Positions 1-5,792 of a DNA stretch of 7,137 nt are shown piece after piece. This DNA is from Glacieibacterium sp038211965 (GTDB taxonomy: Bacteria; Pseudomonadota; Alphaproteobacteria; Sphingomonadales; Sphingomonadaceae). The notes under the pieces are model-generated. The model was not told the origin of the DNA and searched no databases. It saw nothing but the letters and a program-made list of their open reading frames with translations. The stretch covers positions 1 to 7,137 of the forward strand of contig JBBQVB010000122.1 of NCBI GenBank assembly GCA_038211965.1, read 5' to 3'. Made by a program: the position numbers and the translations under genes. How positions within the stretch are numbered: position 1 is the first letter of the stretch; every line of letters begins with the position of its first letter.

Positions 1-53
1 CTAACGAACTGGTTTGTTTCGTCTTTGCCGAAACGGACCGGTCAGATGGTAAA

Positions 54-71
54 GGAATTGTAAAGAATTCC
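54..71 (-). terminator. Weak hairpin terminator candidate after the amidohydrolase gene
   Basis: A perfect 6-bp inverted repeat, GGAATT and AATTCC around a 6-base loop, lies 22 bases beyond the stop codon of the minus-strand amidohydrolase gene. Read on that strand it is followed by only three T residues (TTTACC). The stem is AT-rich and the T tract short, so termination efficiency would be modest. A second small dyad (GTTTCG/CGAAAC, 16-34) lies further downstream. The rest of positions 1-93 is AT-rich non-coding sequence with no recognised gene. Confidence 0.3.
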
Positions 72-93
72 GACAGTTTTATGTTAGGAATAG

Positions 94-1404
94 TTAACGA
101 TACGGCGGGACCATAGGAATGGACTTGCCCGCGACCATGACAAAGCTGACCGACAGCACGGCCTTGGGGTCGACCTGCGGGTCACCGTCGATGGCGATCA
201 GGTCGGCCGACTTGCCGATTTCGAGCGTGCCGGTCCGGTCGGCGATCCCGAGCAGCGCCGCGCCGCCCCTGGTCGCCGCGACCAGCGCGTCCTTCGGCGT
301 CATCCCCGCCGCGACCATCAGCGCCAGTTCTTCGGCGTTGCGGCCATGCGGGTAGACCGCCGCGTCGGTACCGAGCGCGATGTGCACCCCGTTGCGCTGC
401 GCAACGCCGATGTTGCGCCCGACGATCTTCAACGTCTCGAGCGCCTTGGCCTCGACGTTCGGCGTGTAGAAGGCCTTGCCGATATGGAGCTTCAACCCCT
501 CGTAGGCCATCAGCGTCGGGACCAGCCACGTGCCGTGCGCCTTCATCGCCTTCGCGCCCTTGTCGTCGAGGAAGGTGCCGTGTTCAATCGAATCGACCCC
601 GGCGTTGACCGCCGCCTCGATGCCGCGCGCGCCGTGCGCATGCGCCATCGCCTTGAGGCCGACGCCGTGCGCGGTATCGACGATCGCCTTCATCTCGGCA
701 TCGGAGAAATGCTGCTCGAGGCCGATCGCGCCGTCGTCGAGGACGCCGCCGGTGGCCATGAACTTGATGACGTCGACGCCCTTCGCGGCATTCTTGCGGA
801 CCGCGATGGCGCACGCCTGCGGGCTGTCGCAGACGCCGGGGGCGAGCCCCGCTGTGGTGATCGCCTCCGCCATTTCAGGCGCCATCCCGACGGTGGCATC
901 GGCGTGGCCCCCCGAGATCGAGAACGCGGTTCCCGCCACCAGCACGCGCGGGCCGGGAAACGACCCTTCGGCGATGGCATCGCGGACCGCCAGCGACGCC
1001 AGCACCGGCCCACCCGCATCGCGCACCGTCGTGAACCCGGCGCGCGCGGTGATCAGCGCGTTCTTAAGCCCGGTCGCGGTCGCATAGGGTTCGGAGAATT
1101 TGGGCCGCAGCGTCGCATACCACGGCAGCCCCGAATCCTGCGTCAGGTGGACGTGCGCGTCGATCAGCCCCGGCAGCACCGTCTTGCCCGACAGGTCGAT
1201 GACGCGCGCGCCCGCCGGCACCGCCATGTCGGCCGCGCCGATGGCGACGATCCGCCCGTCGGTGACGACGAGCGACGAGGCCCCGCGCGATGGCTGCGCG
1301 GCATCGACGATCAACCGCCCGGCACGGATCACGACGGTGTCGGCGGCGGCAGGCGCAATGGCGGCGAGCAGCACGGATACGGCAAGCACGGAACGGACGA
1401 CCAT
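94..1404 (-). CDS. Exported amidohydrolase, imidazolonepropionase/Xaa-dipeptidase-like
   Basis: This encodes a 436-residue metal-dependent hydrolase of the amidohydrolase superfamily (COG1228-like). Residues 1-21 form a signal peptide (MVVRSVL, hydrophobic core, AAA before D22), so the enzyme should act in the periplasm. The metal site is visible: HxH at H84 and H86 in DAHVHL, the probably carboxylated lysine K214 in VIKFMATGG, H255/H257 in AHAHG, H275 in SIEHG and D347 in LGTDA. Relatives of this type, including Caulobacter enzymes such as Cc2672, are dipeptidases or carboxypeptidases acting on Xaa-Pro or Xaa-Arg/Lys; the substrate here cannot be told from sequence. The start at 1404 was chosen because GGAG sits 8 bases before it; the ATG two codons upstream (1410) leaves only 2 bases of spacing. 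The gene is divergent from argC and appears to be a single-gene unit. Confidence 0.9.
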   Translation of the reverse strand: MVVRSVLAVSVLLAAIAPAAADTVVIRAGRLIVDAAQPSRGASSLVVTDGRIVAIGAADMAVPAGARVIDLSGKTVLPGLIDAHVHLTQDSGLPWYATLRPKFSEPYATATGLKNALITARAGFTTVRDAGGPVLASLAVRDAIAEGSFPGPRVLVAGTAFSISGGHADATVGMAPEMAEAITTAGLAPGVCDSPQACAIAVRKNAAKGVDVIKFMATGGVLDDGAIGLEQHFSDAEMKAIVDTAHGVGLKAMAHAHGARGIEAAVNAGVDSIEHGTFLDDKGAKAMKAHGTWLVPTLMAYEGLKLHIGKAFYTPNVEAKALETLKIVGRNIGVAQRNGVHIALGTDAAVYPHGRNAEELALMVAAGMTPKDALVAATRGGAALLGIADRTGTLEIGKSADLIAIDGDPQVDPKAVLSVSFVMVAGKSIPMVPPYR

Positions 1405-1412
1405 CGGCATAA

Positions 1413-1416
1413 CTCC
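1413..1416 (-). promoter_or_regulatory. Shine-Dalgarno GGAG that decides the amidohydrolase start
   Basis: GGAG on the minus strand lies 8 bases before the ATG at 1404 and only 2 bases before the in-frame ATG at 1410. The spacing favours 1404, which also leaves a compact signal peptide beginning MVVRS. Confidence 0.6.
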
Positions 1417-1543
1417 ATGAGATAACGTGTCGCACCTTAGAAGTCGGCGTCGGGAGCGCAACCGTGCGCCGTCCGCCGGGCGTCGTGGCGGTCGCCGCGT
1501 GGGCCTTGACCCCGCCGCCCTGCTTCCCTTAACCCCGCCGGCG

Positions 1544-2590
1544 ATGGTCAGGCCGCTCCGCATCGCCGTTCTCGGCGCATCCGGCTATACCGGTGCCGAC
1601 CTCGTGCGCCTCGCGCTCGCCCACCCGGACATCGAGATCGCCGCGCTGTCGGCAAACGCCAAGGCGGGGCTGGGCATGGCCGAGGTGTGGCCGCACTTCG
1701 CCCCCTACCCCGCGCTTCCCCGCCTGACGCGCGCCGAAGAGATCGACTGGAGCGGCATCGATGCGGTCTTCGGCTGCCTGCCCCATGCTGCGTCGGCGGC
1801 GCTGCTGAGCAGCGTCGACGGTCCGCGGATCATCGACCTGTCGGCGGACTTCCGCCTCAAGGATGCAGCGACCTACGCCGAATGGTATGGCGGCGCGCAC
1901 CCTGCCCCCGGCCTGCTTGCCGAGGCGGTGTACGGGCTGACCGAATTCGCGCGTCCGGCACTGCCTGCGGCGCGCCTCGTCGCCTGCCCGGGTTGCTATC
2001 CGACGGCCGTGCTGCTCGCGCTGCTGCCGCTCGTCGAAGGCGGACTGATCGACCCCACGCGGGTGTCGGTCAATGCGCTGTCGGGCGTCTCGGGCGCGGG
2101 CCGCAGCCTCAAGGAGGCCAACCTGTTCGCCGAAATTGCCGAGGCGGTGCACCCCTACGCCATCGGCGCGCACCGCCATATGCCCGAGATCGAGCAGGAG
2201 ATCGCGCGCGCCGCAGGCGTGCCGGCCGTGCAGATCAGCTTCACGCCGCACCTCGTCCCGATCAACCGCGGCGAGTTGGTGACCATCGCGGTCGAACTGG
2301 CAGGCGGCGCGACCCTCGCCGACCTGCACGCCGCGCTCCATGTCCGCTACGAGGGCGAGCCCTTCGTTCACCTGCTGCCCAAGGGCGTCGCGCCCGCGAC
2401 ACGGATGGTGCGCGGGTCGAACCACGCCGTCGTCAACGTCTTCGCCGACCGCATCCCGGGCCGCGCGCTGGTCATCGCCGCGATCGACAATCTCGTGAAG
2501 GGGTCGAGCGGTCAGGCGATCCAGAACTTCAACCTGATGTTCGGCCTGCCCGAGACCGCCGGACTGACGCAGGCGCCGTTGTTCCCATGA
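1544..2590 (+). CDS. argC: N-acetyl-gamma-glutamyl-phosphate reductase
   Basis: ArgC catalyses the NADPH-dependent reduction of N-acetylglutamyl phosphate to N-acetylglutamate semialdehyde, the third step of arginine (ornithine) biosynthesis, in the cytosol. The 348-residue protein has the usual long-type ArgC length. Visible marks are the nucleotide-binding loop GASGYTG (residues 11-17), the catalytic cysteine C151 in CPGCYPT, the HRHMPEI segment with H210 and H212 in the active-site region, and the C-terminal DNLVKGSSGQA block. The ATG at 1544 places the GASGYTG loop where the family has it; the frame stays open upstream to a GTG at 1427, but that would add 39 arginine-rich residues. No clear Shine-Dalgarno precedes 1544. 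The stop overlaps the next start by ATGA, making this the first gene of a four-gene unit. No other arginine gene is in view. Confidence 0.96.
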   Translation: MVRPLRIAVLGASGYTGADLVRLALAHPDIEIAALSANAKAGLGMAEVWPHFAPYPALPRLTRAEEIDWSGIDAVFGCLPHAASAALLSSVDGPRIIDLSADFRLKDAATYAEWYGGAHPAPGLLAEAVYGLTEFARPALPAARLVACPGCYPTAVLLALLPLVEGGLIDPTRVSVNALSGVSGAGRSLKEANLFAEIAEAVHPYAIGAHRHMPEIEQEIARAAGVPAVQISFTPHLVPINRGELVTIAVELAGGATLADLHAALHVRYEGEPFVHLLPKGVAPATRMVRGSNHAVVNVFADRIPGRALVIAAIDNLVKGSSGQAIQNFNLMFGLPETAGLTQAPLFP

Positions 2591-3165
2591 CGCTCGAACC
2601 GCCGCTCCGGGACACGCAAGGCCGCGTGGTGACCGCAAGGTTGCGGCTGCGCCAGTGGACCGACGCCGACCGCGCGCCGTTCCGCGCGCTGCACCGCGAC
2701 GTGCGCGCCATGGCCGACTCGCACGAGCTGCTGTTCGACGACCAGAGCGACCGGCGTCTCGACGCGATGCACGCTTTTCTCGGCGCCAACGGCATCGGCC
2801 TGTGGGCCGTCGAACGCCTCGCCGACCATGCGTGGATCGGCCTTGCCGGCATCCAGCCGGTATTCCTCGGCGTGCCCCTCGACGGTGCCGCCGAGCTGCG
2901 CGTTCGCCTGCAGCCGCGCTGGTGGAACCACGGCTATGCCACCGAAGCGAGCGCGGCGGCAATGTGGCTGGCGTTCAACGAACACGCGCTGCCCCGCGTC
3001 GTCGGCACGACGCACGCGCGCAACGACCGCGCCATCGCGCTCGCGGCGCGGCTGGGCATGACGCGCGACGAAGCCTCGAACTTCGACCATCCCGGCCTCG
3101 CCCCCGGCCACCCGCTGCGCCCGACCATCGTCTTCGCGCGCGACAAGCCCCTGCCGCCCGAATGA
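2587..3165 (+). CDS. GNAT family N-acetyltransferase, RimJ/RimL type (first of a pair)
   Basis: This 192-residue protein is a GNAT-fold acetyltransferase of the Acetyltransf_3 (RimJ/RimL-like) kind, expected to move an acetyl group from acetyl-CoA to an amine, either a protein N-terminus or a small molecule. Seen: an N-terminal beta strand of type TARLRLRQW (16-24), a central strand LWAVERL (72-78), the acetyl-CoA pyrophosphate-binding region with WWNHGYATEA (112-121), and the late motif ARNDRAIALAARLGM (144-158), followed by the FDHP..PGH tail usual in the family. Start and stop both overlap neighbours by ATGA, and no good Shine-Dalgarno is present, so translation probably depends on ribosomes finishing argC. 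It is a diverged paralogue of the next gene. The substrate is unknown; it does not resemble ArgA-type N-acetylglutamate synthases. Confidence 0.9.
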   Translation: MTLEPPLRDTQGRVVTARLRLRQWTDADRAPFRALHRDVRAMADSHELLFDDQSDRRLDAMHAFLGANGIGLWAVERLADHAWIGLAGIQPVFLGVPLDGAAELRVRLQPRWWNHGYATEASAAAMWLAFNEHALPRVVGTTHARNDRAIALAARLGMTRDEASNFDHPGLAPGHPLRPTIVFARDKPLPPE

Positions 3166-3704
3166 TCGAGACCGAACGCCTGACACTCGCGGCGTGGCGC
3201 GACGACCACCGCGACGCGATCGCCGCGATCAACGGCGACGCCGAGACGATGCGCTACTTCGTCGCCCCGATGACTCGCGCCGAGAGCGATGCGCAGGTCG
3301 ACCGCCAGATCGCCATGCAGGCCGACCGTGGCTTCTGCTTCTGGGCGATCGAGCGGCGCAGCGACGGCGTCCTGCTTGGGCTGTGCGGCCTCAAGCCCGG
3401 TGCCCCCGACACGCCGATTGCCGACGATCTCGAAATCGGCTGGCGCTTCGGGCGCGATCACTGGGGCCACGGCTATGCCACCGAAGCGGCACGCGCGGCG
3501 CTGGCGCACGGTTTCGCCGATGCCAGCGTGCCGCGCATCGCCGCGATCACCGCGATCGACAATCTGGCGTCGCGGCGCGTCATGGAACGGCTCGGTATGG
3601 CCTACGCCGAAGGCCTCGACTTCGACCATCCGGCGGTCCCCGTCGGCCACCGCGTCCGCCGCCACGTCACCTATTTCGTCGCGCGGCCCAAGGCTCGCGG
3701 ATGA
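3162..3704 (+). CDS. GNAT family N-acetyltransferase, RimJ/RimL type (second of a pair)
   Basis: A 180-residue GNAT acetyltransferase with a typical start, MIETERLTLAAW. Residues 58-75 give the FCFWAIER...LLGLCGL strands. DLEIGWRF (89-96) is followed by DHWGHGYATEAA (99-110), the acetyl-CoA-binding turn. IDNLASRRVMERLGM (132-146) is the canonical NxxSxxxxxxLGM helix, with N134 in the position that usually contacts the substrate or cofactor. The tail DFDHPAVPVGHRVRRH matches RimJ/RimL relatives. It fits the family consensus better than the preceding paralogue. It begins within the ATGA overlap at the end of that gene and ends in another ATGA overlap with the gamma carbonic anhydrase gene. The acceptor substrate cannot be deduced. 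Confidence 0.92.
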   Translation: MIETERLTLAAWRDDHRDAIAAINGDAETMRYFVAPMTRAESDAQVDRQIAMQADRGFCFWAIERRSDGVLLGLCGLKPGAPDTPIADDLEIGWRFGRDHWGHGYATEAARAALAHGFADASVPRIAAITAIDNLASRRVMERLGMAYAEGLDFDHPAVPVGHRVRRHVTYFVARPKARG

Positions 3705-4213
3705 GCCTCCACGGGTTTCAGGGCGTCTTCCCGCAAGTCGATCCCGACGCGTTCGTCGCCCCCGGCGCGCAGATCGTCGGCAACGTCCGCATCGGCGCCG
3801 GCGCGAGCATCTGGTACAATTGCGTGCTGCGCGCCGACGTCCAGGTCATCGAGGTCGGCGCGCGCTCGAACATCCAGGACGGTTCGGTCGTCCACGTGAC
3901 GCGCAAGACCCACGGCACCTTCGTCGGCACCGACTGCCTGATCGGCCACATGGCGATGATTCACGGCTGCACGCTCGAGGATCACAGCTTCGTCGGGCTC
4001 GGCAGCATCGTCATGGACGGCTGCGTCATCGAGACCGACGCCATGCTCGCGGCGGGGTCGCTGCTGACGCTGGGCAAGCGCGTGCCGAGCGGGGAACTCT
4101 GGTCGGGCCGCCCCGCCGCCCCGATGCGCCGCCTGACCGTCGCCGAGATCGACCGCAACCGCGCCGCAGCGGCGGGCTATGTCGAGCTGGCCAAACTGCA
4201 TAGTGCGACCTGA
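3701..4213 (+). CDS. Gamma-class carbonic anhydrase-like protein
   Basis: This 170-residue protein is a left-handed beta-helix of hexapeptide repeats, of the gamma-carbonic anhydrase/YrdA/PaaY group; such proteins form trimers with a metal at each subunit interface. The repeats run from about residue 19 to 127 (AFVAPGAQIVGNVRIGAGASIW and onward). The three metal-binding histidines are present: H65 in GSVVHV, H83 in IGH and H88 in MIHGC. R44 and D46 (VLRAD), Q59-D60 and the C-terminal Y160 also match active-site positions of the family. The acidic proton-shuttle loop of the archaeal Cam enzyme is absent, as in CamH-type members, so carbonic anhydrase activity is likely but unproven; many relatives have shown little activity. 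AAGG lies 7 bases before the ATG, and the start overlaps the upstream stop. It is the last gene of the argC unit. Confidence 0.93.
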   Translation: MSLHGFQGVFPQVDPDAFVAPGAQIVGNVRIGAGASIWYNCVLRADVQVIEVGARSNIQDGSVVHVTRKTHGTFVGTDCLIGHMAMIHGCTLEDHSFVGLGSIVMDGCVIETDAMLAAGSLLTLGKRVPSGELWSGRPAAPMRRLTVAEIDRNRAAAAGYVELAKLHSAT

Positions 4214-4215
4214 CC

Positions 4216-4231
4216 GAACGATAGGCCGTTC
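4216..4231 (+). terminator. Weak hairpin after the argC unit
   Basis: GAACG and CGTTC form a 5-bp stem around ATAGGC, starting 2 bases after the gamma carbonic anhydrase stop. An alternative pairing of AACGA (4217-4221) with TCGTT (4235-4239) is possible. No T tract follows, so this is only a weak candidate for the end of the four-gene transcript. Confidence 0.25.
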
Positions 4232-4250
4232 AATTCGTTGGGTTTCCGAA

Positions 4251-4262
4251 AGGATTAATCCT
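4251..4262. promoter_or_regulatory. Perfect 12-bp palindrome, possible activator site
   Basis: AGGATTAATCCT is a perfect palindrome in the gap upstream of the PEP-CTERM gene, about 145 bases before the inferred transcription start near 4405. Sigma-54 activators commonly bind dyads at this distance. No named regulator is recognised from the bases. Confidence 0.3.
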
Positions 4263-4298
4263 CTGTTACGCCTAGTTTATAACCTATAACGCACAAAC

Positions 4299-4315
4299 TG
4301 TCGGGAGATTTTACA
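4299..4315. promoter_or_regulatory. TGT-N11-ACA dyad, possible activator site
   Basis: An imperfect dyad (TGT, 11 bases, ACA) lies about 65 bases upstream of the -24 element. Just before it is an AT-rich inverted repeat, TTATA-ACC-TATAA (4277-4289), which could help DNA bending. Position suits an enhancer-binding protein such as PrsR, but only the symmetry and location are seen; which protein would bind is inference. Confidence 0.25.
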
Positions 4316-4378
4316 CCACCCAGATTGGGGCGACGTGCCGCAACCCGCTCCCGGTTGAAATGCTTCGCTTTTCTCATC

Positions 4379-4395
4379 TGGCACAAAATATGCAT
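4379..4395 (+). promoter_or_regulatory. Sigma-54 (-24/-12) promoter of the PEP-CTERM gene
   Basis: TGGCACAAAATATGCAT matches the RpoN consensus TGGCACGNNNNTTGCW: the full TGGCAC block is present, and the invariant GG (4380-4381) and GC (4392-4393) are separated by exactly 10 bases. Mismatches are A for G at the seventh base and A for T at the first base of the -12 TTGC. Transcription would start near 4405, giving a leader of about 32 bases. No convincing sigma-70 promoter competes in this gap. PEP-CTERM genes are known in other bacteria to be under RpoN with the PrsK/PrsR two-component system, which supports the call. Confidence 0.65.
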
Positions 4396-4409
4396 CGGGC
4401 AAACCCGGG

Positions 4410-4435
4410 GGGCTAGTCGCTTCAGGAGTTAGCCC
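4410..4435 (+). promoter_or_regulatory. Leader hairpin with the ribosome binding site in its loop
   Basis: GGGCTA (4410-4415) pairs with TAGCCC (4430-4435), extended by a G-U pair (4416/4429), around a 13-base loop. The loop holds AGGAG at 4424-4428, 8 bases before the ATG at 4437. The stem would begin about five bases after the inferred transcript start. It could expose the ribosome binding site or protect the 5' end; its function is inference. Confidence 0.4.
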
Positions 4436-4436
4436 G

Positions 4437-5315
4437 ATGTTGTTTCCAAAAGTTGCGTTCGTCCGAACGTCCCTCGCCGCTGTTGCTACCGCCGCCCTGC
4501 TCGCCGTGCCCGCCGCCGCGGTAACCATCGCAAGCTCGGCCTATGGACTTTCCGTCAACCTCGCGGTCACCCCCGCGATCGGCGTCGGGATCGGTCCCGT
4601 CGCGCCGTCCGGATCGACCGCCGCGCCGGCTTACAACGTCACCAATACGGTCCTGGCGGTCAATCAAACCCTCGGTCTCGGCGGCTCCGGCGTGCTCAGC
4701 TTCGGCCAAGGCGTCGGCACGGGCATCATCACGACCAGTGCCACTTCGGCGTTCCCGGTCAATCCGACCGGCAGCGCCAACGCGACGGTCAACAACCTCG
4801 CGCTGGCCCTCGTCGCGACGTCGTCGTTGCCGTTCGTCGGCCCCGTCAGCCTGCTGTCGATCGGCGCGGACACGCTCGTCTCCGACTCGTCGGTCGAAGG
4901 CTTCGGGACGCCGAGTGCCACGGGTAACGCCAACCTCACCGGCCTGACACTCGGCGGTACGGCGCTCGGCGGGCTGGTCATCGACGGCAGCCTGTTCGCC
5001 AATCCAGCGGCGAATACCGAGCTGCTCAACCTGCTCGGCCTGCGCATCGTCCTCAACGAACAGATCCCTAGCGGCGACAATGTCAGCACGGCGGGGATCG
5101 CGACCAACGCGCTGCACGTCGCATTTACCAACTTCCTGCTCGGCACCAACCTGCTCAACGGCGACATCATCGTCAGCCACAGCCAGGCGTCGATCGCCGG
5201 GGTCGCCGCGGTACCGGGTGTCCCCGAGCCCGCGACGTGGATCGAAATGATTGCGGGCCTGGCGCTGGTCGGGGTCGTGGCGCGCCGGCGGCAGGGTCGG
5301 AGCGTCGCAGCCTGA
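4437..5315 (+). CDS. Secreted PEP-CTERM protein, choice-of-anchor P-like
   Basis: This 292-residue exported protein carries a signal peptide (residues 1-28, ending PAAA before VT) and a C-terminal PEP-CTERM sorting tag: PEP at 263-265 with W268 (the PEPxxW form), a hydrophobic segment at about 270-282 and RRR at 283-285. Exosortase is known to process such tags in bacteria that make exopolysaccharide or floc material. The mature part is rich in G, A, S, T, N and L, has no cysteine, and looks like a beta-rich surface protein. SSAYGLSVNL near the start, PAYNVTNTVLAVN (64-76) and NEQI...NALHVAF...LNGDIIVSHSQA near the end recall the 'choice-of-anchor P' family, named from memory rather than a search. 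Its biochemical role is unknown. AGGAG at 4424 with 8-base spacing supports the start. The gene stands alone behind a sigma-54 promoter; no exosortase gene is in view. Confidence 0.9.
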   Translation: MLFPKVAFVRTSLAAVATAALLAVPAAAVTIASSAYGLSVNLAVTPAIGVGIGPVAPSGSTAAPAYNVTNTVLAVNQTLGLGGSGVLSFGQGVGTGIITTSATSAFPVNPTGSANATVNNLALALVATSSLPFVGPVSLLSIGADTLVSDSSVEGFGTPSATGNANLTGLTLGGTALGGLVIDGSLFANPAANTELLNLLGLRIVLNEQIPSGDNVSTAGIATNALHVAFTNFLLGTNLLNGDIIVSHSQASIAGVAAVPGVPEPATWIEMIAGLALVGVVARRRQGRSVAA

Positions 5316-5322
5316 GCGAGCA

Positions 5323-5348
5323 TCCCGGCGGCGTTCGCGTCGCCGGGA
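5323..5348. terminator. GC-rich hairpin between convergent genes
   Basis: TCCCGGCG and CGCCGGGA make a perfect 8-bp stem around a 10-base loop, filling the 34-base gap between the PEP-CTERM stop and the stop of the convergent holin gene. It could end transcription from both sides. Neither strand has a T tract after the stem, so it is not a textbook intrinsic terminator. Confidence 0.5.
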
Positions 5349-5349
5349 C

Positions 5350-5760
5350 CTACCTGTCGGTCCCCTTGGCCTTGCCCCACTGGCGCGCCGCCGTATAGCC
5401 GAGGTAGCCGGTGCCGAAGAGCGCGTAGAGTGGCTCGGGGATCGCGGCGAGATAGCCCGTCATGCCGTGGCCGATCGCGGCCGCCATTTCGGGGCGGACG
5501 GCTGCGATCAGCCCCATCGGAATCGCCCACAGCAGCAGGGTGTACATGACGTAGAGGAAGCTCGGACGCGCGCGGCTGGTCCACGGGTCGGGCGACTGCG
5601 CCTCGGCGACGATCGCCGACAGCTGCGCCCTGACGAGCTCGAGGTCCTGTCCGCCCTGCAACTTGAGCAGTTCGAGCTTGGCACGGTCGCGCGCGGCGGG
5701 GTCGGGGATCAGCTTGTCGATCAGTGCGGCGATGGGGCCGATCAGGGCATCGAGGATCAT
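5350..5760 (-). CDS. GTA-type three-helix holin family protein
   Basis: This 136-residue membrane protein resembles the GTA_holin_3TM family, holins linked to release of gene transfer agents in alphaproteobacteria. The N-terminus MILDALIGPIAALIDKLIPD (1-20) is a hydrophobic/amphipathic helix; PDPAARDRAKLELLKLQ and the following segment to about residue 55 form a charged helix typical of the family; two stronger membrane segments lie at about 67-88 and 103-125, with a basic end (RQWGKAKGTDR). Holins pass or pierce the inner membrane so that a lytic enzyme can reach the cell wall. No endolysin, capsid, terminase or portal gene is nearby, so the gene is isolated here and may be a GTA remnant, a distant lysis gene of a GTA, or a domesticated membrane protein. 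AAAGG 8 bases before the ATG serves as a weak ribosome binding site. It converges with the PEP-CTERM gene. Confidence 0.8.
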   Translation of the reverse strand: MILDALIGPIAALIDKLIPDPAARDRAKLELLKLQGGQDLELVRAQLSAIVAEAQSPDPWTSRARPSFLYVMYTLLLWAIPMGLIAAVRPEMAAAIGHGMTGYLAAIPEPLYALFGTGYLGYTAARQWGKAKGTDR

Positions 5761-5792
5761 GTGAGCGGCCTTTCGGGTTATGGATTAACCGA

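Noticed and set aside
1427..1543. Upstream GTG start extending argC by 39 residues
   Set aside because: The added residues are arginine-rich and unlike any ArgC N-terminus; the family's N-terminal GASGYTG spacing fits the ATG at 1544.
1405..1563. Longer amidohydrolase frame starting at 1563
   Set aside because: It would overlap argC, bury the signal peptide behind about 53 basic residues, and ignore the GGAG placed 8 bases before the ATG at 1404.
1529..2962. Long open frame (477 codons) on the minus strand opposite argC and the first GNAT gene
   Set aside because: Its arginine-rich, motif-free translation is the usual antisense shadow of GC-rich coding sequence; the plus-strand genes have clear family motifs.
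2587..3704. GNAT genes as N-acetylglutamate synthase (ArgA) partners of argC
   Set aside because: Both have the RimJ/RimL-type layout and tail; neither shows the ArgA pattern, so a direct role in arginine synthesis is not supported.
4355..4391. Sigma-70 promoter for the PEP-CTERM gene (TTGAAA at 4355-4360 with AAATAT further on)
   Set aside because: The spacing to the AT-rich block is about 25 bases, far from 16-19, while the sigma-54 match has exact spacing.
5350..5760. Prophage or complete GTA cluster indicated by the holin
   Set aside because: No terminase, portal, capsid, tail, integrase or endolysin gene is present in the window, and flanking genes are chromosomal.
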